From: Streptomyces sp. NBC_00094
Lineage (GTDB): Bacteria; Actinomycetota; Actinomycetes; Streptomycetales; Streptomycetaceae
NCBI RefSeq assembly: GCF_026343125.1
Contig: NZ_JAPEMB010000001.1
Coordinates: forward strand, 6,949,501-7,013,500
Length of the DNA stretch: 64,000 nt
Direction: 5' to 3'
The translations under genes were made by a program, and so were the position numbers. A model generated the notes under the pieces. That model did no database searches and was not told where the DNA came from. It saw nothing but the letters and a program-made list of their open reading frames with translations. This document shows, piece after piece, positions 24,215 through 34,032 of the stretch; the stretch's first letter is position 1; the number at the start of each line of letters is the position of its first letter.

Positions 24215-24557
24215 CGGTGCGCTGTTCACCGCCGCCGAACGGTCGTACGTCCGCACCCGGCCCGACCCGTACGCCTCCCTGGCCGGCCTTCTCTCGGCCA
24301 AGGAGGCCTGCGTGAAGGCGCTGAGCTCCCTGGGCGGAGCACCCGACCACACCTTCCCCGACATCGAGGTGGAGCACGGCCCCGCGGGCCAGCCGCGGAT
24401 CAGGCCGCACGGACGCCTCGGTCGGTGGGCGCGCGAGCGACGCCTCGCCGTCGAACTGTCGATCAGCCACACCGGCGACATGGCCGGCGCCGTCGTCGTA
24501 CTCCTCTCCGCTCCCACGGAGGGGCCAGGGAGAGAAGAGGAGTCGGAGTCATGGTGA
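24150..24557 (+). CDS. AcpS-type holo-ACP synthase
   Basis: A 135-residue phosphopantetheinyl transferase of the AcpS fold: GFDLQSVAEL at the start (D6, metal), SAKEACVKAL at 49-58 (E52, metal and CoA), and a C-terminal SHTGDMAGAVVVL. The ATG at 24150 lies inside the end of the diiron gene (65-base overlap), giving tight coupling. An earlier in-frame start at 24105 is possible but adds non-conserved residues. It should convert ACP 2 to its holo form. Together with the Sfp-type enzyme at 13.1 kb, the cluster carries two unrelated transferases, one next to each carrier protein. Confidence 0.82.
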   Translation: MSTGFDLQSVAELKRKPHLLDSGALFTAAERSYVRTRPDPYASLAGLLSAKEACVKALSSLGGAPDHTFPDIEVEHGPAGQPRIRPHGRLGRWARERRLAVELSISHTGDMAGAVVVLLSAPTEGPGREEESESW

Positions 24558-25009
24558 GCGACGGCACGGACCGCCATGACACGAGCGACGGCGCACCGCC
24601 CGAACTCGTGGAGCACAGAACCGAAGTGGGCCTGCGCCCCAACGACTTCGACTGGGCCGGTCACCTGAACAACAGCGTCTTCCCCCAGCTCCTGGAGACC
24701 GGACGCTGGGAGTGGGGACTCGCCAACAAGGTCGACCTGCGGGACAGCACCCTCGTCGCGGTGGTCCTCCAGCTCCAGCTCGACTACCTGAAGGCCGTCG
24801 ACTGGGACCCGGTGGGCCGCCTCTTCGTGCGCACCTCGCTCGCGGGGCAGACCGCGTACAGCTTCACCCTCGCCCAGGACATCGAGCTGGCCGACGGGAC
24901 CGTGGCGGCCCGTGGCAGGGTGCGCCTCGGTCTGGTCGACCGGGAGACCAAGGCGATCCACCGCGCCGACCTACGGGCCCTGCTGAACGTCCGGGGACGG
25001 GCCGCATGA
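24551..25009 (+). CDS. Hotdog-fold acyl-ACP/acyl-CoA thioesterase
   Basis: A 152-residue 4HBT-type thioesterase with the family signature NDFDWAGHLNNSVFPQLLETGRW split as NDFDWAGHLNN (31-41) and LLETGRW (47-53). The Asp near 32-34 is the usual catalytic residue. The start ATG 24551 overlaps the stop of the AcpS gene (ATGGTGA); a longer frame from 24425 is out-of-frame AcpS sequence. Its stop overlaps the next start (ATGA). It may release a free fatty or aromatic acid from ACP 2, which the following ligase could re-activate, or it may edit mis-loaded carriers. Confidence 0.85.
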   Translation: MVSDGTDRHDTSDGAPPELVEHRTEVGLRPNDFDWAGHLNNSVFPQLLETGRWEWGLANKVDLRDSTLVAVVLQLQLDYLKAVDWDPVGRLFVRTSLAGQTAYSFTLAQDIELADGTVAARGRVRLGLVDRETKAIHRADLRALLNVRGRAA

Positions 25010-26523
25010 CCGCGCGCACCCTGGGCGAGGCCATCGCCGAACAGGCCGGCCGCACCGAAGCGCACGTCGTCTTCGGCACCTCCGCCAAGCGGGAGACGAT
25101 CGGCTACCCGGAGTTCTCCGAGCAGATCGCGGCGGTCGCGGGTGGCTTCGCCGAACAGGGCGTACGGCCCACGGACCGGGTGATGATCCGGATCGGCAGC
25201 ACGCGCGAGGGAGTCCTCGCGCTGCTCGGCCTGCTCCATCTGGGGGCCGTGCCCGTCTCGGTGAAGCCGAAGGTGCCCGGTGCCATCACCCGCCAGTACT
25301 TCGCCATGGTGGTACGGCAGCAGGGCATCCGGCACACGTTCAGGATCCCCGGACAGGGGCTGGGGCTGCGCGAACTCGACCTCGTACCGCGTCCCGGCGT
25401 GGTGCGCGAGGCGGCCCCCGCGGACCCGGAGGGCCTCGCGCTGGTCCAGTACACCAGTGGCTCCACCGGCATGCCCCGGCCGATTCCGCTCAGCCACCGG
25501 GCCCTGCTCGGCAACATCGAAGCCATCCGCGGCGTCGCCGGGATGAAGCACGGACACGCCGGGCTCATCGCCCTGCCGCTCCACCACGACATGGGCCTCG
25601 TCGGGGTACTGACCTCGCTCGTGTACGGCATCGACCTGGTCGTCGAGGACCCCGGCACGTTCCTGCGCCGGCCCATGGCGGCGCTGCGGCTGCTGCGCGA
25701 CGCCGAGAGCGTCCACAGCGCCCTGCCCGACTTCATGCTGAGGTACCTCTCGGCGCGGATCGGCGAAGCGGCCGCGCAGGGCACGCACGACCCCCGGCTG
25801 TTCAGTGCCTGGCGCACGGTCTTCTGCGGGGCGGAGCCGATCCGCAGACGGTCCGTCGACACCTTCCTGGAATCGGTCCGGCCCTGGGGGTTCGACCCGA
25901 CCTCCCTGGTGTTCTGCTACGGACTCGCCGAAGCGACCCTGATGGCCACCTCGCACCGTTACGTGGACACCGCCACCAGCTTCTCGGCCCACGGGGCCGT
26001 GGAGGCGGCCTGCCTCGGTGTACCCGTCCCCGGCCTCGACCTGCGGATCGTCGACGAGTCGGGGCGGGGTCGCCCGGAGGGCGCGACGGGTGCGGTGCAG
26101 CTGCGCGGGCCCACCCTGTTCGACGGCTACGACGGGGCGACCGACCACCGCACGGCCTGGTTCGACACCGGCGACCTGGGACACCTGCGCGCCGGCCGGC
26201 TCCATCTGAGCGGCCGGCGCGGTGACCGGATCTCCGTGAACGGGGTGAACGTGTTCGCCACCGACATCGAGCAGGTGGTGACGGCCCTGGATCCGGTGGC
26301 CGAGGCCGTGGTCCTGCCGCACGGCGAATCCTTCGCCGTGCTCGTCGTGCCCGAGCGTGCGGCGACCGTCGACGGTGCGCGGGTCGCGACCCTGATCGCC
26401 ACCGACTTCGGACTCGCACCGCACTCCGTGATCGAGGTCCCGCACAGCGCGATCATCCGTACGGCCAGCGGCAAACCGGCCCGTACCCACATGGCTGAAC
26501 AGTTCGAGAAGGGACTGCTATGA
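25006..26523 (+). CDS. FAAL-like acyl-AMP ligase
   Basis: A 505-residue adenylate-forming enzyme. The ATP loop is YTSGSTG at 149-155; the following lysine common in this loop is replaced (MPRP). LPLHHDMGLVG near 188-198 is typical of fatty-acyl-AMP ligases, and the C-terminal lysine motif is TASGKPART. The ATG at 25006 overlaps the thioesterase stop by ATGA; the longer frame upstream is a shadow. With the partial FAAL at the left end, this gives at least two lipid-type ligases in the cluster, besides the two ANL enzymes at 11-15 kb. It probably activates a fatty acid for transfer to ACP 2. It is about 70 residues shorter than many FAALs. Confidence 0.82.
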   Translation: MTARTLGEAIAEQAGRTEAHVVFGTSAKRETIGYPEFSEQIAAVAGGFAEQGVRPTDRVMIRIGSTREGVLALLGLLHLGAVPVSVKPKVPGAITRQYFAMVVRQQGIRHTFRIPGQGLGLRELDLVPRPGVVREAAPADPEGLALVQYTSGSTGMPRPIPLSHRALLGNIEAIRGVAGMKHGHAGLIALPLHHDMGLVGVLTSLVYGIDLVVEDPGTFLRRPMAALRLLRDAESVHSALPDFMLRYLSARIGEAAAQGTHDPRLFSAWRTVFCGAEPIRRRSVDTFLESVRPWGFDPTSLVFCYGLAEATLMATSHRYVDTATSFSAHGAVEAACLGVPVPGLDLRIVDESGRGRPEGATGAVQLRGPTLFDGYDGATDHRTAWFDTGDLGHLRAGRLHLSGRRGDRISVNGVNVFATDIEQVVTALDPVAEAVVLPHGESFAVLVVPERAATVDGARVATLIATDFGLAPHSVIEVPHSAIIRTASGKPARTHMAEQFEKGLL

Positions 26524-27437
26524 CCTCCACCGGCACGGGCGAGCACATCGGCATCGCCATCGCCTCCGGGATGCTCAAGGGCGTTTTCGGGCACGGCGTG
26601 CTGTCCGCGTTCGAGGAGCGCGGACTGCGTGCGCGGGTGTACGGCACGGCCTCGTCCTCCGTCCTCTCCGGCGGGCTCGCCGCGGTGGGCCGGGCGCGCG
26701 AGACGGGCGTCGCCTACTGGCACAAGGCCGCCGCGGGAGCCGCCGGTACGGGCATGAGCCAGGTCGTCCTCGGCAGCATCGAGGAGTACGGCCCGACCCT
26801 GCGGGCAGGGCTCTTCCGCGCCGGGGCCCCCGCGTTCCTGCTCGCCACCAGCAAGGTCACCGACCCCGAGGCCGCCGAGGTCACCCAGGGGCCGGGGGCC
26901 AAGGAGCTCGGCAGACAGCTGCTGCGGAACATCTTCACCGGGGACCGCGGCTGGGTCGAGAAGAACCTGGCGACCACGGTGTTCTCCTCACAACCCGACA
27001 CCGCGGGCGAGGGGCCGAAGCTGACTCCGGAGAACTTCGACGCCGTGTCCTACGCCTCCACCCGCATGCTGCACGCCTGGGCCGTACCGGCCGAAGTCGA
27101 CGGCGAGGCCTACGTCGACGCCTCGTACACCTGCGCCTGCCCCGCACGCGAGGTCGCGGCCACCGGCGTGAGCGTACTGATCGCGATCGGCGCCGACCCC
27201 TTCCCCGTCTTCCGCGACATCTACGCCTCGGAGGAGATCGTCGACGGCTCCACGATCGACGGGGCCACGGTCCACGTGATCAAGCCGGACGAGGACCTCA
27301 AGACCCTGGGCGTCGACTACGCGGCAGCCACCCCCGAAGGCCTGACCAGCGCCTACGACCGGGGCCTCGCCGCGGGACACCGCTTCCTCGACGCGCAGGC
27401 CGGCCTCCTCGGACAGGCGGGGAAGTCGGCATCGTGA
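26520..27437 (+). CDS. Patatin-like protein
   Basis: A 305-residue protein with the overall pattern of patatin-type acyl hydrolases: SGMLKGVFGHGVLSAFEERG (16-35) matches the oxyanion loop and first helix, and YVDASY near 199 matches the catalytic Asp site (usually DGG/DGA). The nucleophile elbow, normally GTSAG, reads GTASSS (42-47), so the usual Ser position is Ala with serines just after it. It may be shifted, inactive, or have another function. The ATG overlaps the ligase stop by ATGA. It is the last gene of the operon, and a strong terminator follows. It could hydrolyse or transfer an acyl group on a lipid-linked product. Confidence 0.7.
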   Translation: MTSTGTGEHIGIAIASGMLKGVFGHGVLSAFEERGLRARVYGTASSSVLSGGLAAVGRARETGVAYWHKAAAGAAGTGMSQVVLGSIEEYGPTLRAGLFRAGAPAFLLATSKVTDPEAAEVTQGPGAKELGRQLLRNIFTGDRGWVEKNLATTVFSSQPDTAGEGPKLTPENFDAVSYASTRMLHAWAVPAEVDGEAYVDASYTCACPAREVAATGVSVLIAIGADPFPVFRDIYASEEIVDGSTIDGATVHVIKPDEDLKTLGVDYAAATPEGLTSAYDRGLAAGHRFLDAQAGLLGQAGKSAS

Positions 27438-27448
27438 CACCGGATCGT

Positions 27449-27480
27449 GGGGCCGTTCCGGAGTGATCCGGAACGGCCCC
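27449..27480. terminator. Bidirectional terminator, perfect 14-bp stem
   Basis: Arms GGGGCCGTTCCGGA and TCCGGAACGGCCCC form a perfect stem with a GTGA tetraloop. It separates the biosynthetic operon (ends 27437) from the convergent sugar importer genes (end 27502) and marks the boundary of the cluster. Confidence 0.9.
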
Positions 27481-27501
27481 ACGAGCGTTTCCGGGGGACG
27501 G

Positions 27502-28535
27502 TCAGTGGGGCAGGCCGACGGCCCTCTCGCCGCTGCGGCGCTGCTGGATCACGACCGCGATGACGAGGAGCGCGCCCTGGGCGACGTTCTGCCAGAAGGT
27601 GTTGATGCCTTCGACGGTGAGGCCGTTCTCCAGGCACCCGAGGAGCGCGACGGCGAGCAGGGTGCCGCCGATGCCTCCCTTGCCTCCCTTGAGGGCGGCG
27701 CCGCCCAGGGCGGCCGCGGTGATGGCCTTGAGTTCGAGGCCCTCGCTGCCGGAGACGGGCTGGCCCGAGCCCGTGCGGGCGGTCAGCAGGATGCCGGCGA
27801 GCGCCGCGACGACGCCGATCAGCGCGTAGACGCAGATCAGGTACTTGTTGATGTTGATGCCCGCGAGGCGCGCGGCGGTGTCGTTGCCGCCGATCGCGTA
27901 CAGGTTGCGTCCGATGTCGGTGTACTTGAGCAGCAGGTGGACGGTGACGGCCACGACGATCAGGATCCAGACCATGACCGGCAGCCCGGCCAGCTTGCCG
28001 CGCCCGAGGAAGACGAAGACGTCGTTGTTGAGGACGTACCCCTGGGCGCGTCCGTCGGACAGGAGCTGGGCGAGTCCCTTGTACGCGGCGAGGCCGGCGA
28101 GCGTGGCGATGGTGGGGTTGACCCGGCCGTAGACGATGACGAGGCCGTTCAGCGCGCCGATGAGCACCCCGACGCCGACGGCGGCGGCCATGCCGAGGAA
28201 GGCGCCCGAGCCGGTGGCGGTGAAGGCCATGGCGCTGACGACCGAGGCGACGCCGACCTGGGAGCCGACGGAGATGTCGAGGCCACCGCAGATGATGACC
28301 ACGGTCTGCACGATCGCGAGCAGCCCGGTGATGGTCGCCGCTTCGGCGATGACCTGCATGTTCGACAGACTGAGGTAGTTGTCGTTCAGGACGCCGAACA
28401 GGACGAGGACGACGGCGAGCGCGCCGATCAGGCTGATGTTCTGGCCGCCGATGCCCGCGAGGAGGTTCGACCGGCGGCGGGCGGGGCCGTCGCCCGGGGA
28501 TCCCTTCACGGCCGGGGAGGAAGTGCTGGTGATGG

Positions 28536-28539
<4 letters not shown>
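27502..28539 (-). CDS. araH: Sugar ABC transporter permease (RbsC/AraH family)
   Basis: A 345-residue inner-membrane permease of the CUT2 class, with a family core VIICGGLDISVGSQVG and about ten hydrophobic helices. The N-terminal 25 residues are cytoplasmic. Its ATG overlaps the stop of the ATPase gene (ATGA, 28539-28536). With the ATPase and an AraF-like binding protein upstream it forms a complete importer of a pentose, most likely L-arabinose. The call of arabinose rests on the binding protein, not on this subunit. The gene is last in the leftward operon and is followed by a bidirectional terminator. Confidence 0.88.
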
Positions 28540-30128
<1,589 letters not shown>

Positions 30129-30232
30129 GGGTCGGTTCACCTCGAAGGCGTGGTGCAGGCGTGGACAGGTGCGTGGGTACGGGGTGGGTCACCGGCCGGC
30201 GGTCGTCCGTGGCGGCCGCCGGCCGGGAGTAC

Positions 30233-31285
30233 TCAGGCGCAGGTGACTCCGGCGCTCTTCCACGAGGCGCGGTCGACCATGGTGGTCGGGGCGAAGGCCT
30301 CCGCGGGGAAGTCCTTGCCGTTCTTGAGCTTGTCGTACATCGTCTGGACGGCCAGGGCGCCGACGTCCTTGCCGTTGATGAACAGCGCGGCCTTCATGCC
30401 GGTCGGCTTGTCCGACTGCCACTCCTTGCAGGCGAGGTACGCGCCGAGGCCGACACCGATGACCTTGTCCGGGCTGATGCCGGCGTTGGCGAGCGCGGTC
30501 ACGCCGCCCATGACGTTCTCGTCGTTGCAGCCCCAGATCACCCAGTTCTTGACGCCGGAGTTGGCGGTGACGGTCGCGGCGATCTTGTCCTGGGCGCCGG
30601 TGGGCGTGTTGTCGGTGGGGACGTCGATGGTCTTCACGCCGGGAACGGCCGCCTCGAACGCCTTCTTGGCACCGGCGACCCGGTCGCCGCAGACGGTGAC
30701 GTCCTGCTTCCATGCCGAGATGACCCGGGTGTCGGCGGCCGTCCAGCCGGCCTTCGCGTACTCGGCGGCGGCACGCTTGCCGACCTCCTCGCCCATCTGG
30801 GCCCCACTGAAGCCGATCCGCGGCACGAGGTCGTCCTTGCCGCAGGCGGCCGGGTCCGGGCCGGTGGTGCAGATCTGGTCGTCGGAGGTCAGCAGCGCGA
30901 CCTTGCCGTCCTTCGCGGTCTGGACGACCTGCGGGCCGACGGCCGGGTCGGGCACGACGATGATGACGCCGTTCGTCTTCTGCGCGATCGCCGACTGCAC
31001 CTCGCTGACCGTCTTGTTGGCGTCGTTGCCGAGGTTGACGACCTTGAGGTCGATGCCGAGCTCCTTGGCCTTCTCCTTCGCTCCCGCGGCCTCGCCGATG
31101 AAGTACTCCTGGTCGCCCTGCTTCTGCAGGTACGTGATCGAGATCGCGCCGTCGACCTTGCCGATCGTGCCGGCCTGGTCGTCGGTGGCGGCCTCCTTGC
31201 CCGAGGAGCACGCGGTGCTCAGGCCGAGGGTCAGCAGCAGGCCGGTGGCGGCGGCGACGGTGCGACGGGAGGGGGAACGGAACAT
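30233..31285 (-). CDS. araF: L-arabinose-type sugar-binding lipoprotein (AraF-like)
   Basis: A 350-residue solute-binding lipoprotein. The lipobox LSTAC puts the lipidated cysteine at C26. The ATG at 31285 has AAGGAG upstream; the longer frame to 31426 is not used. It resembles E. coli AraF more than ribose-binding proteins, with the shared segments VVPDPAVGPQVV and VKNWVIWGCNDENVMGGV (N205 in AraF corresponds to the N of CND). Substrate is therefore probably L-arabinose, the sugar that decorates the galactan attacked by the downstream enzymes. A dyad-rich AT-richer stretch at 31430-31450 upstream may hold its operator. Confidence 0.85.
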   Translation of the reverse strand: MFRSPSRRTVAAATGLLLTLGLSTACSSGKEAATDDQAGTIGKVDGAISITYLQKQGDQEYFIGEAAGAKEKAKELGIDLKVVNLGNDANKTVSEVQSAIAQKTNGVIIVVPDPAVGPQVVQTAKDGKVALLTSDDQICTTGPDPAACGKDDLVPRIGFSGAQMGEEVGKRAAAEYAKAGWTAADTRVISAWKQDVTVCGDRVAGAKKAFEAAVPGVKTIDVPTDNTPTGAQDKIAATVTANSGVKNWVIWGCNDENVMGGVTALANAGISPDKVIGVGLGAYLACKEWQSDKPTGMKAALFINGKDVGALAVQTMYDKLKNGKDFPAEAFAPTTMVDRASWKSAGVTCA

Positions 31286-31532
31286 CGGGGGCTCCTTGGT
31301 GCCGGGAGCGACCGCCGCTTCGGAGGCGTGCGGAGGTCGGTTGGAGAAGAGGAGGGAGAGGCCGCGCGGGCTGGGCGCGCGCCTCGGCAGGGAACCCTGG
31401 ATTCCTCGAAATCGAACAGGTTCCAACGTTTAGCTACATAACACAACGCGATGACGAAGGCGTCAAGAGATGTGACAGGTCGAGACGAGTCTGTGATGTT
31501 TGGATGTCTTGATCGTGAAATGGCAGCAGAAA
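31286..31532. promoter_or_regulatory. araF upstream region
   Basis: The gap of 344 bases between araF and the CUT1 binding protein gene holds the araF promoter (read leftward) and a terminator (listed separately). Around 31427-31443 lies an imperfect dyad GTTTAGCTACATAAC that may be an operator; I find no TGTTTACGTAAACA copy here, so araFGH probably answers to a different signal than the galactan genes. Nothing else is seen. Confidence 0.35.
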
Positions 31533-31591
31533 GCCCCCAGTTCATCCGGCGTGCCATCGGTTCCGATGGCACGCGCGGGCGCACTGGGGGC
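31533..31591. terminator. Nested hairpin after the CUT1 operon
   Basis: An outer stem GCCCCCAGT/ACTGGGGGC encloses an inner 10-bp stem GTGCCATCGG/CCGATGGCAC with a two-base loop. It lies 39 bases after the stop of the CUT1 binding protein gene (31630) on its transcript and should terminate that operon. Confidence 0.8.
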
Positions 31592-31629
31592 GTAACAGAA
31601 TCAAACAGCTGGAGGGGGTGGAGGTAGGG

Positions 31630-32976
31630 CTACTTGTTGACGGTGAAGCCCTGGTCCTTGCCGTAGGTGATGCTGGCGTCCTGCCAGGCCTTGAGGCCGT
31701 CGGTGAGGGTGGTGGGGGAGACGTAGGCCTTGCCGACGGTGTCGTTGAAGATGGAGTTGGCGTAGACCTGGTAGGGGAGGTAGGACCAGTTGGCGCCGAC
31801 GTTGCGGGCGGATTCGGCGAAGATGCGGTTGGCCTGCTGGCCGCCGAAGTAGGGGAACGTGGTGTCGAGGAAGGCCTTGGATTCGAGGTCGGCGCGGGTG
31901 GCGGGGAAGGCGCCTTCGGTGACGCGGGTGCTGGCTCCGGTGCCGGTGGTGGCGAACTCGGTGAAGGCGTAGGCGAGTTCCTTGTTCTTGGCGGCCTTGG
32001 GGACGGCGAGGGAGCTGCCGCCGTTCTCGGCGCTGGTCTTGTCGCCCTTGGTCCACTGGGGCAGGGGGGCGACGCGCCAGTCGCCGGAGGCGGCGGCGAC
32101 GCCGGAGGTGAGGTTGGCGGGCATCCAGGCGCCGATGGAGAGGGTGGCGAGGGAGCCGTCGGCGAGGCCCTTGTACCAGGCGTCGCTCCATGAGGAGACG
32201 GGTGCGAGGAGCTTTTCGTCGAGGAGCTTCTGCCAGGTGGCGGTGTACTGCTTGGTGCCCTTGTCGGTGAAGTCGATGGTGACGTCGGTGCCGTCGGTCT
32301 TGTAGGGGCGGCCGCCGGCCTGCCAGATGAGGCTGGTGGTGGCGCCGGCGTCGCCGGTGTCGTTGGTGATGAAGATCTTCGGGTCGGCCTTGTGGAGGGC
32401 GCGGGCCGCGTCCACGTACTCGTCCCAGGTGGTGGGCACGGCGATGCCGTGCTTGTCGAAGACCTTCTTGTTGTAGAAGAAGGCCATGGGGCCGGAGTCC
32501 ATGGGCAGGGCGTGGATGGCCTCGCCGCCCTGGGTGACGGCGTTCCAGGGGCCGGGGGTGAAGGTCGTGCCGTACTTCTGGGCGCCGTAGGCGGAGAGGT
32601 TCTCTATCGACTTGCCGATGGCGAACTGGCCGAGGGCGTAGTACTCGATCTGCGCGACGTCGGGTGCGCCGGAGCCGGCCGTCATGGCGTTCTGCAGGGC
32701 GGTGTACTGCTTGTCGCCGGTGCCGGCGTTGATCAGTTCGATGTCGACCTTGGGGTACTTCTTCTCGAAGTCCTCGGCCACCTTCTTGAGGGTGGGCTCC
32801 CAGGCCCACACGGTCACCTTGCCGCCCTTGTCGAGCGCCGCCTGGACGTCCTTCGGAGAGCTCTCGCCCGTGCCGGCGTTCGAATCGTCGGATCCACAGG
32901 CCGTGGCGGTCAGCGCGAGCGTGGCGAGTACGGCGAGCGCGCCGAGCAGTCTGCGGGTGGAGGAGTGAGTGCGCAT
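31630..32976 (-). CDS. CUT1 sugar-binding lipoprotein
   Basis: A 448-residue family-1 extracellular solute-binding protein. The lipobox TATAC puts the lipidated cysteine at C27. The ATG at 32976 has AGGAG upstream. The family core WAWEPTLKKVAEDFEKKYP and a Trp-rich second lobe suit oligosaccharide binding. It forms an importer with the two permeases upstream; no ATPase gene is present, as is usual in Streptomyces where a shared MsiK-type ATPase serves many importers. Likely ligands are galacto-oligosaccharides made by the secreted galactanases, since the operator before the operon matches those before the galactanase genes. Confidence 0.87.
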   Translation of the reverse strand: MRTHSSTRRLLGALAVLATLALTATACGSDDSNAGTGESSPKDVQAALDKGGKVTVWAWEPTLKKVAEDFEKKYPKVDIELINAGTGDKQYTALQNAMTAGSGAPDVAQIEYYALGQFAIGKSIENLSAYGAQKYGTTFTPGPWNAVTQGGEAIHALPMDSGPMAFFYNKKVFDKHGIAVPTTWDEYVDAARALHKADPKIFITNDTGDAGATTSLIWQAGGRPYKTDGTDVTIDFTDKGTKQYTATWQKLLDEKLLAPVSSWSDAWYKGLADGSLATLSIGAWMPANLTSGVAAASGDWRVAPLPQWTKGDKTSAENGGSSLAVPKAAKNKELAYAFTEFATTGTGASTRVTEGAFPATRADLESKAFLDTTFPYFGGQQANRIFAESARNVGANWSYLPYQVYANSIFNDTVGKAYVSPTTLTDGLKAWQDASITYGKDQGFTVNK

Positions 32977-33044
32977 GGGCTGTGCTCCTGGTCGGTGATG
33001 CGGTGAGGAGGAAGGAGAAGGAGGAGAAAGGGGGAGTGGCGGGG

Positions 33045-34028
33045 TCATTCCTTGACGCTGCCCGCGGCCAGGCCCGATTGCCAGTAGCGCTGGAGCAGCA
33101 GGAAGACGGCCACGATCGGCACGATCGTCAGCAGGGAGCCGGTGATGATGAGGTCGAACACGGCCTCGCCGCCCGCCGTCTGGGCCTGCGCGTTCCAGGC
33201 GTTCAGGCCGAGCGTCAGCGGGTACCAGTCGGGATCCTTGATCATGATCAGCGGCAGGAAGTAGTTGTTCCAGGTCGCGACCATCGAGAACAGGAGCACG
33301 GTGACGGTCCCCGGCATCAGCAGCGGCAGCGCGATCGTGAAGAAGGTGCGCAGCTCGCCGGAGCCGTCGATGCGCGCGGCCTCCAAGAGCTCGGTGGGTA
33401 CGGCCTCGGCGGCGAAGACCCACATGAGGTAGAGCCCGAAGGGCGAGATCAGGGACGGGATGATCACCGCCCACGGGGTGTTCGTCAACCCCATGTTGCT
33501 GAACATCAGGAAGGTCGGGACGGCGAGGGCGGTGCCGGGCACGGCCACGGCCCCGATGACCACCGCGAAGACCGCGCGGCGGCCGGGGAACTCGTACTTG
33601 GCGAGTGCGTAGCCGCCGAGGACGGCGAGGACCGTGGCGCCGCCCGCGCCGGCGACGACGTACAGCAGGGTGTTGAGCAGCCAGCGGACGAAGACGCCGT
33701 CGTCGTACGTGAGCGTGCGGGTGATGTTGTCCCAGAAGTGCGTCTCGTCGGCGAACCAGAGCCCGAAGGAGTCGAACAGTCCGTTCTGGTCCTTGGTGGC
33801 GTTGATGACCAGCCAGGCGAGCGGGAGCAGGGTGTAGAGGAGGACCAGGCCGGTCACGAGGGTGAGCGGCAGGCTGGGGCGGGGGTGGAGCGGCGTGTGG
33901 GGGAGTCGCCCACGGCGCTTCGCCGTGCCGGTCCTGGACCGTTGTGCGGTGGCCGGAGCGGCGGCGGCGCGCCGGTCGGGGGAGGGGGTGGCGGAGTCGG
34001 ATGCCGCGGTGGTGAGGGAGGTGGTCAT
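33045..34028 (-). CDS. CUT1 sugar ABC permease (MalG-like)
   Basis: A 327-residue permease with six membrane helices and the EAA loop EAARIDGSGELRTFFTIALP near residues 215-234, which docks the ATPase. The first 50 residues are Ala/Arg rich and cytoplasmic. The stop lies 68 bases before the binding protein start on the transcript. Pairs with the MalF-like permease encoded four bases upstream. Confidence 0.9.
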   Translation of the reverse strand: MTTSLTTAASDSATPSPDRRAAAAPATAQRSRTGTAKRRGRLPHTPLHPRPSLPLTLVTGLVLLYTLLPLAWLVINATKDQNGLFDSFGLWFADETHFWDNITRTLTYDDGVFVRWLLNTLLYVVAGAGGATVLAVLGGYALAKYEFPGRRAVFAVVIGAVAVPGTALAVPTFLMFSNMGLTNTPWAVIIPSLISPFGLYLMWVFAAEAVPTELLEAARIDGSGELRTFFTIALPLLMPGTVTVLLFSMVATWNNYFLPLIMIKDPDWYPLTLGLNAWNAQAQTAGGEAVFDLIITGSLLTIVPIVAVFLLLQRYWQSGLAAGSVKE

Positions 34029-34032
34029 CGGC

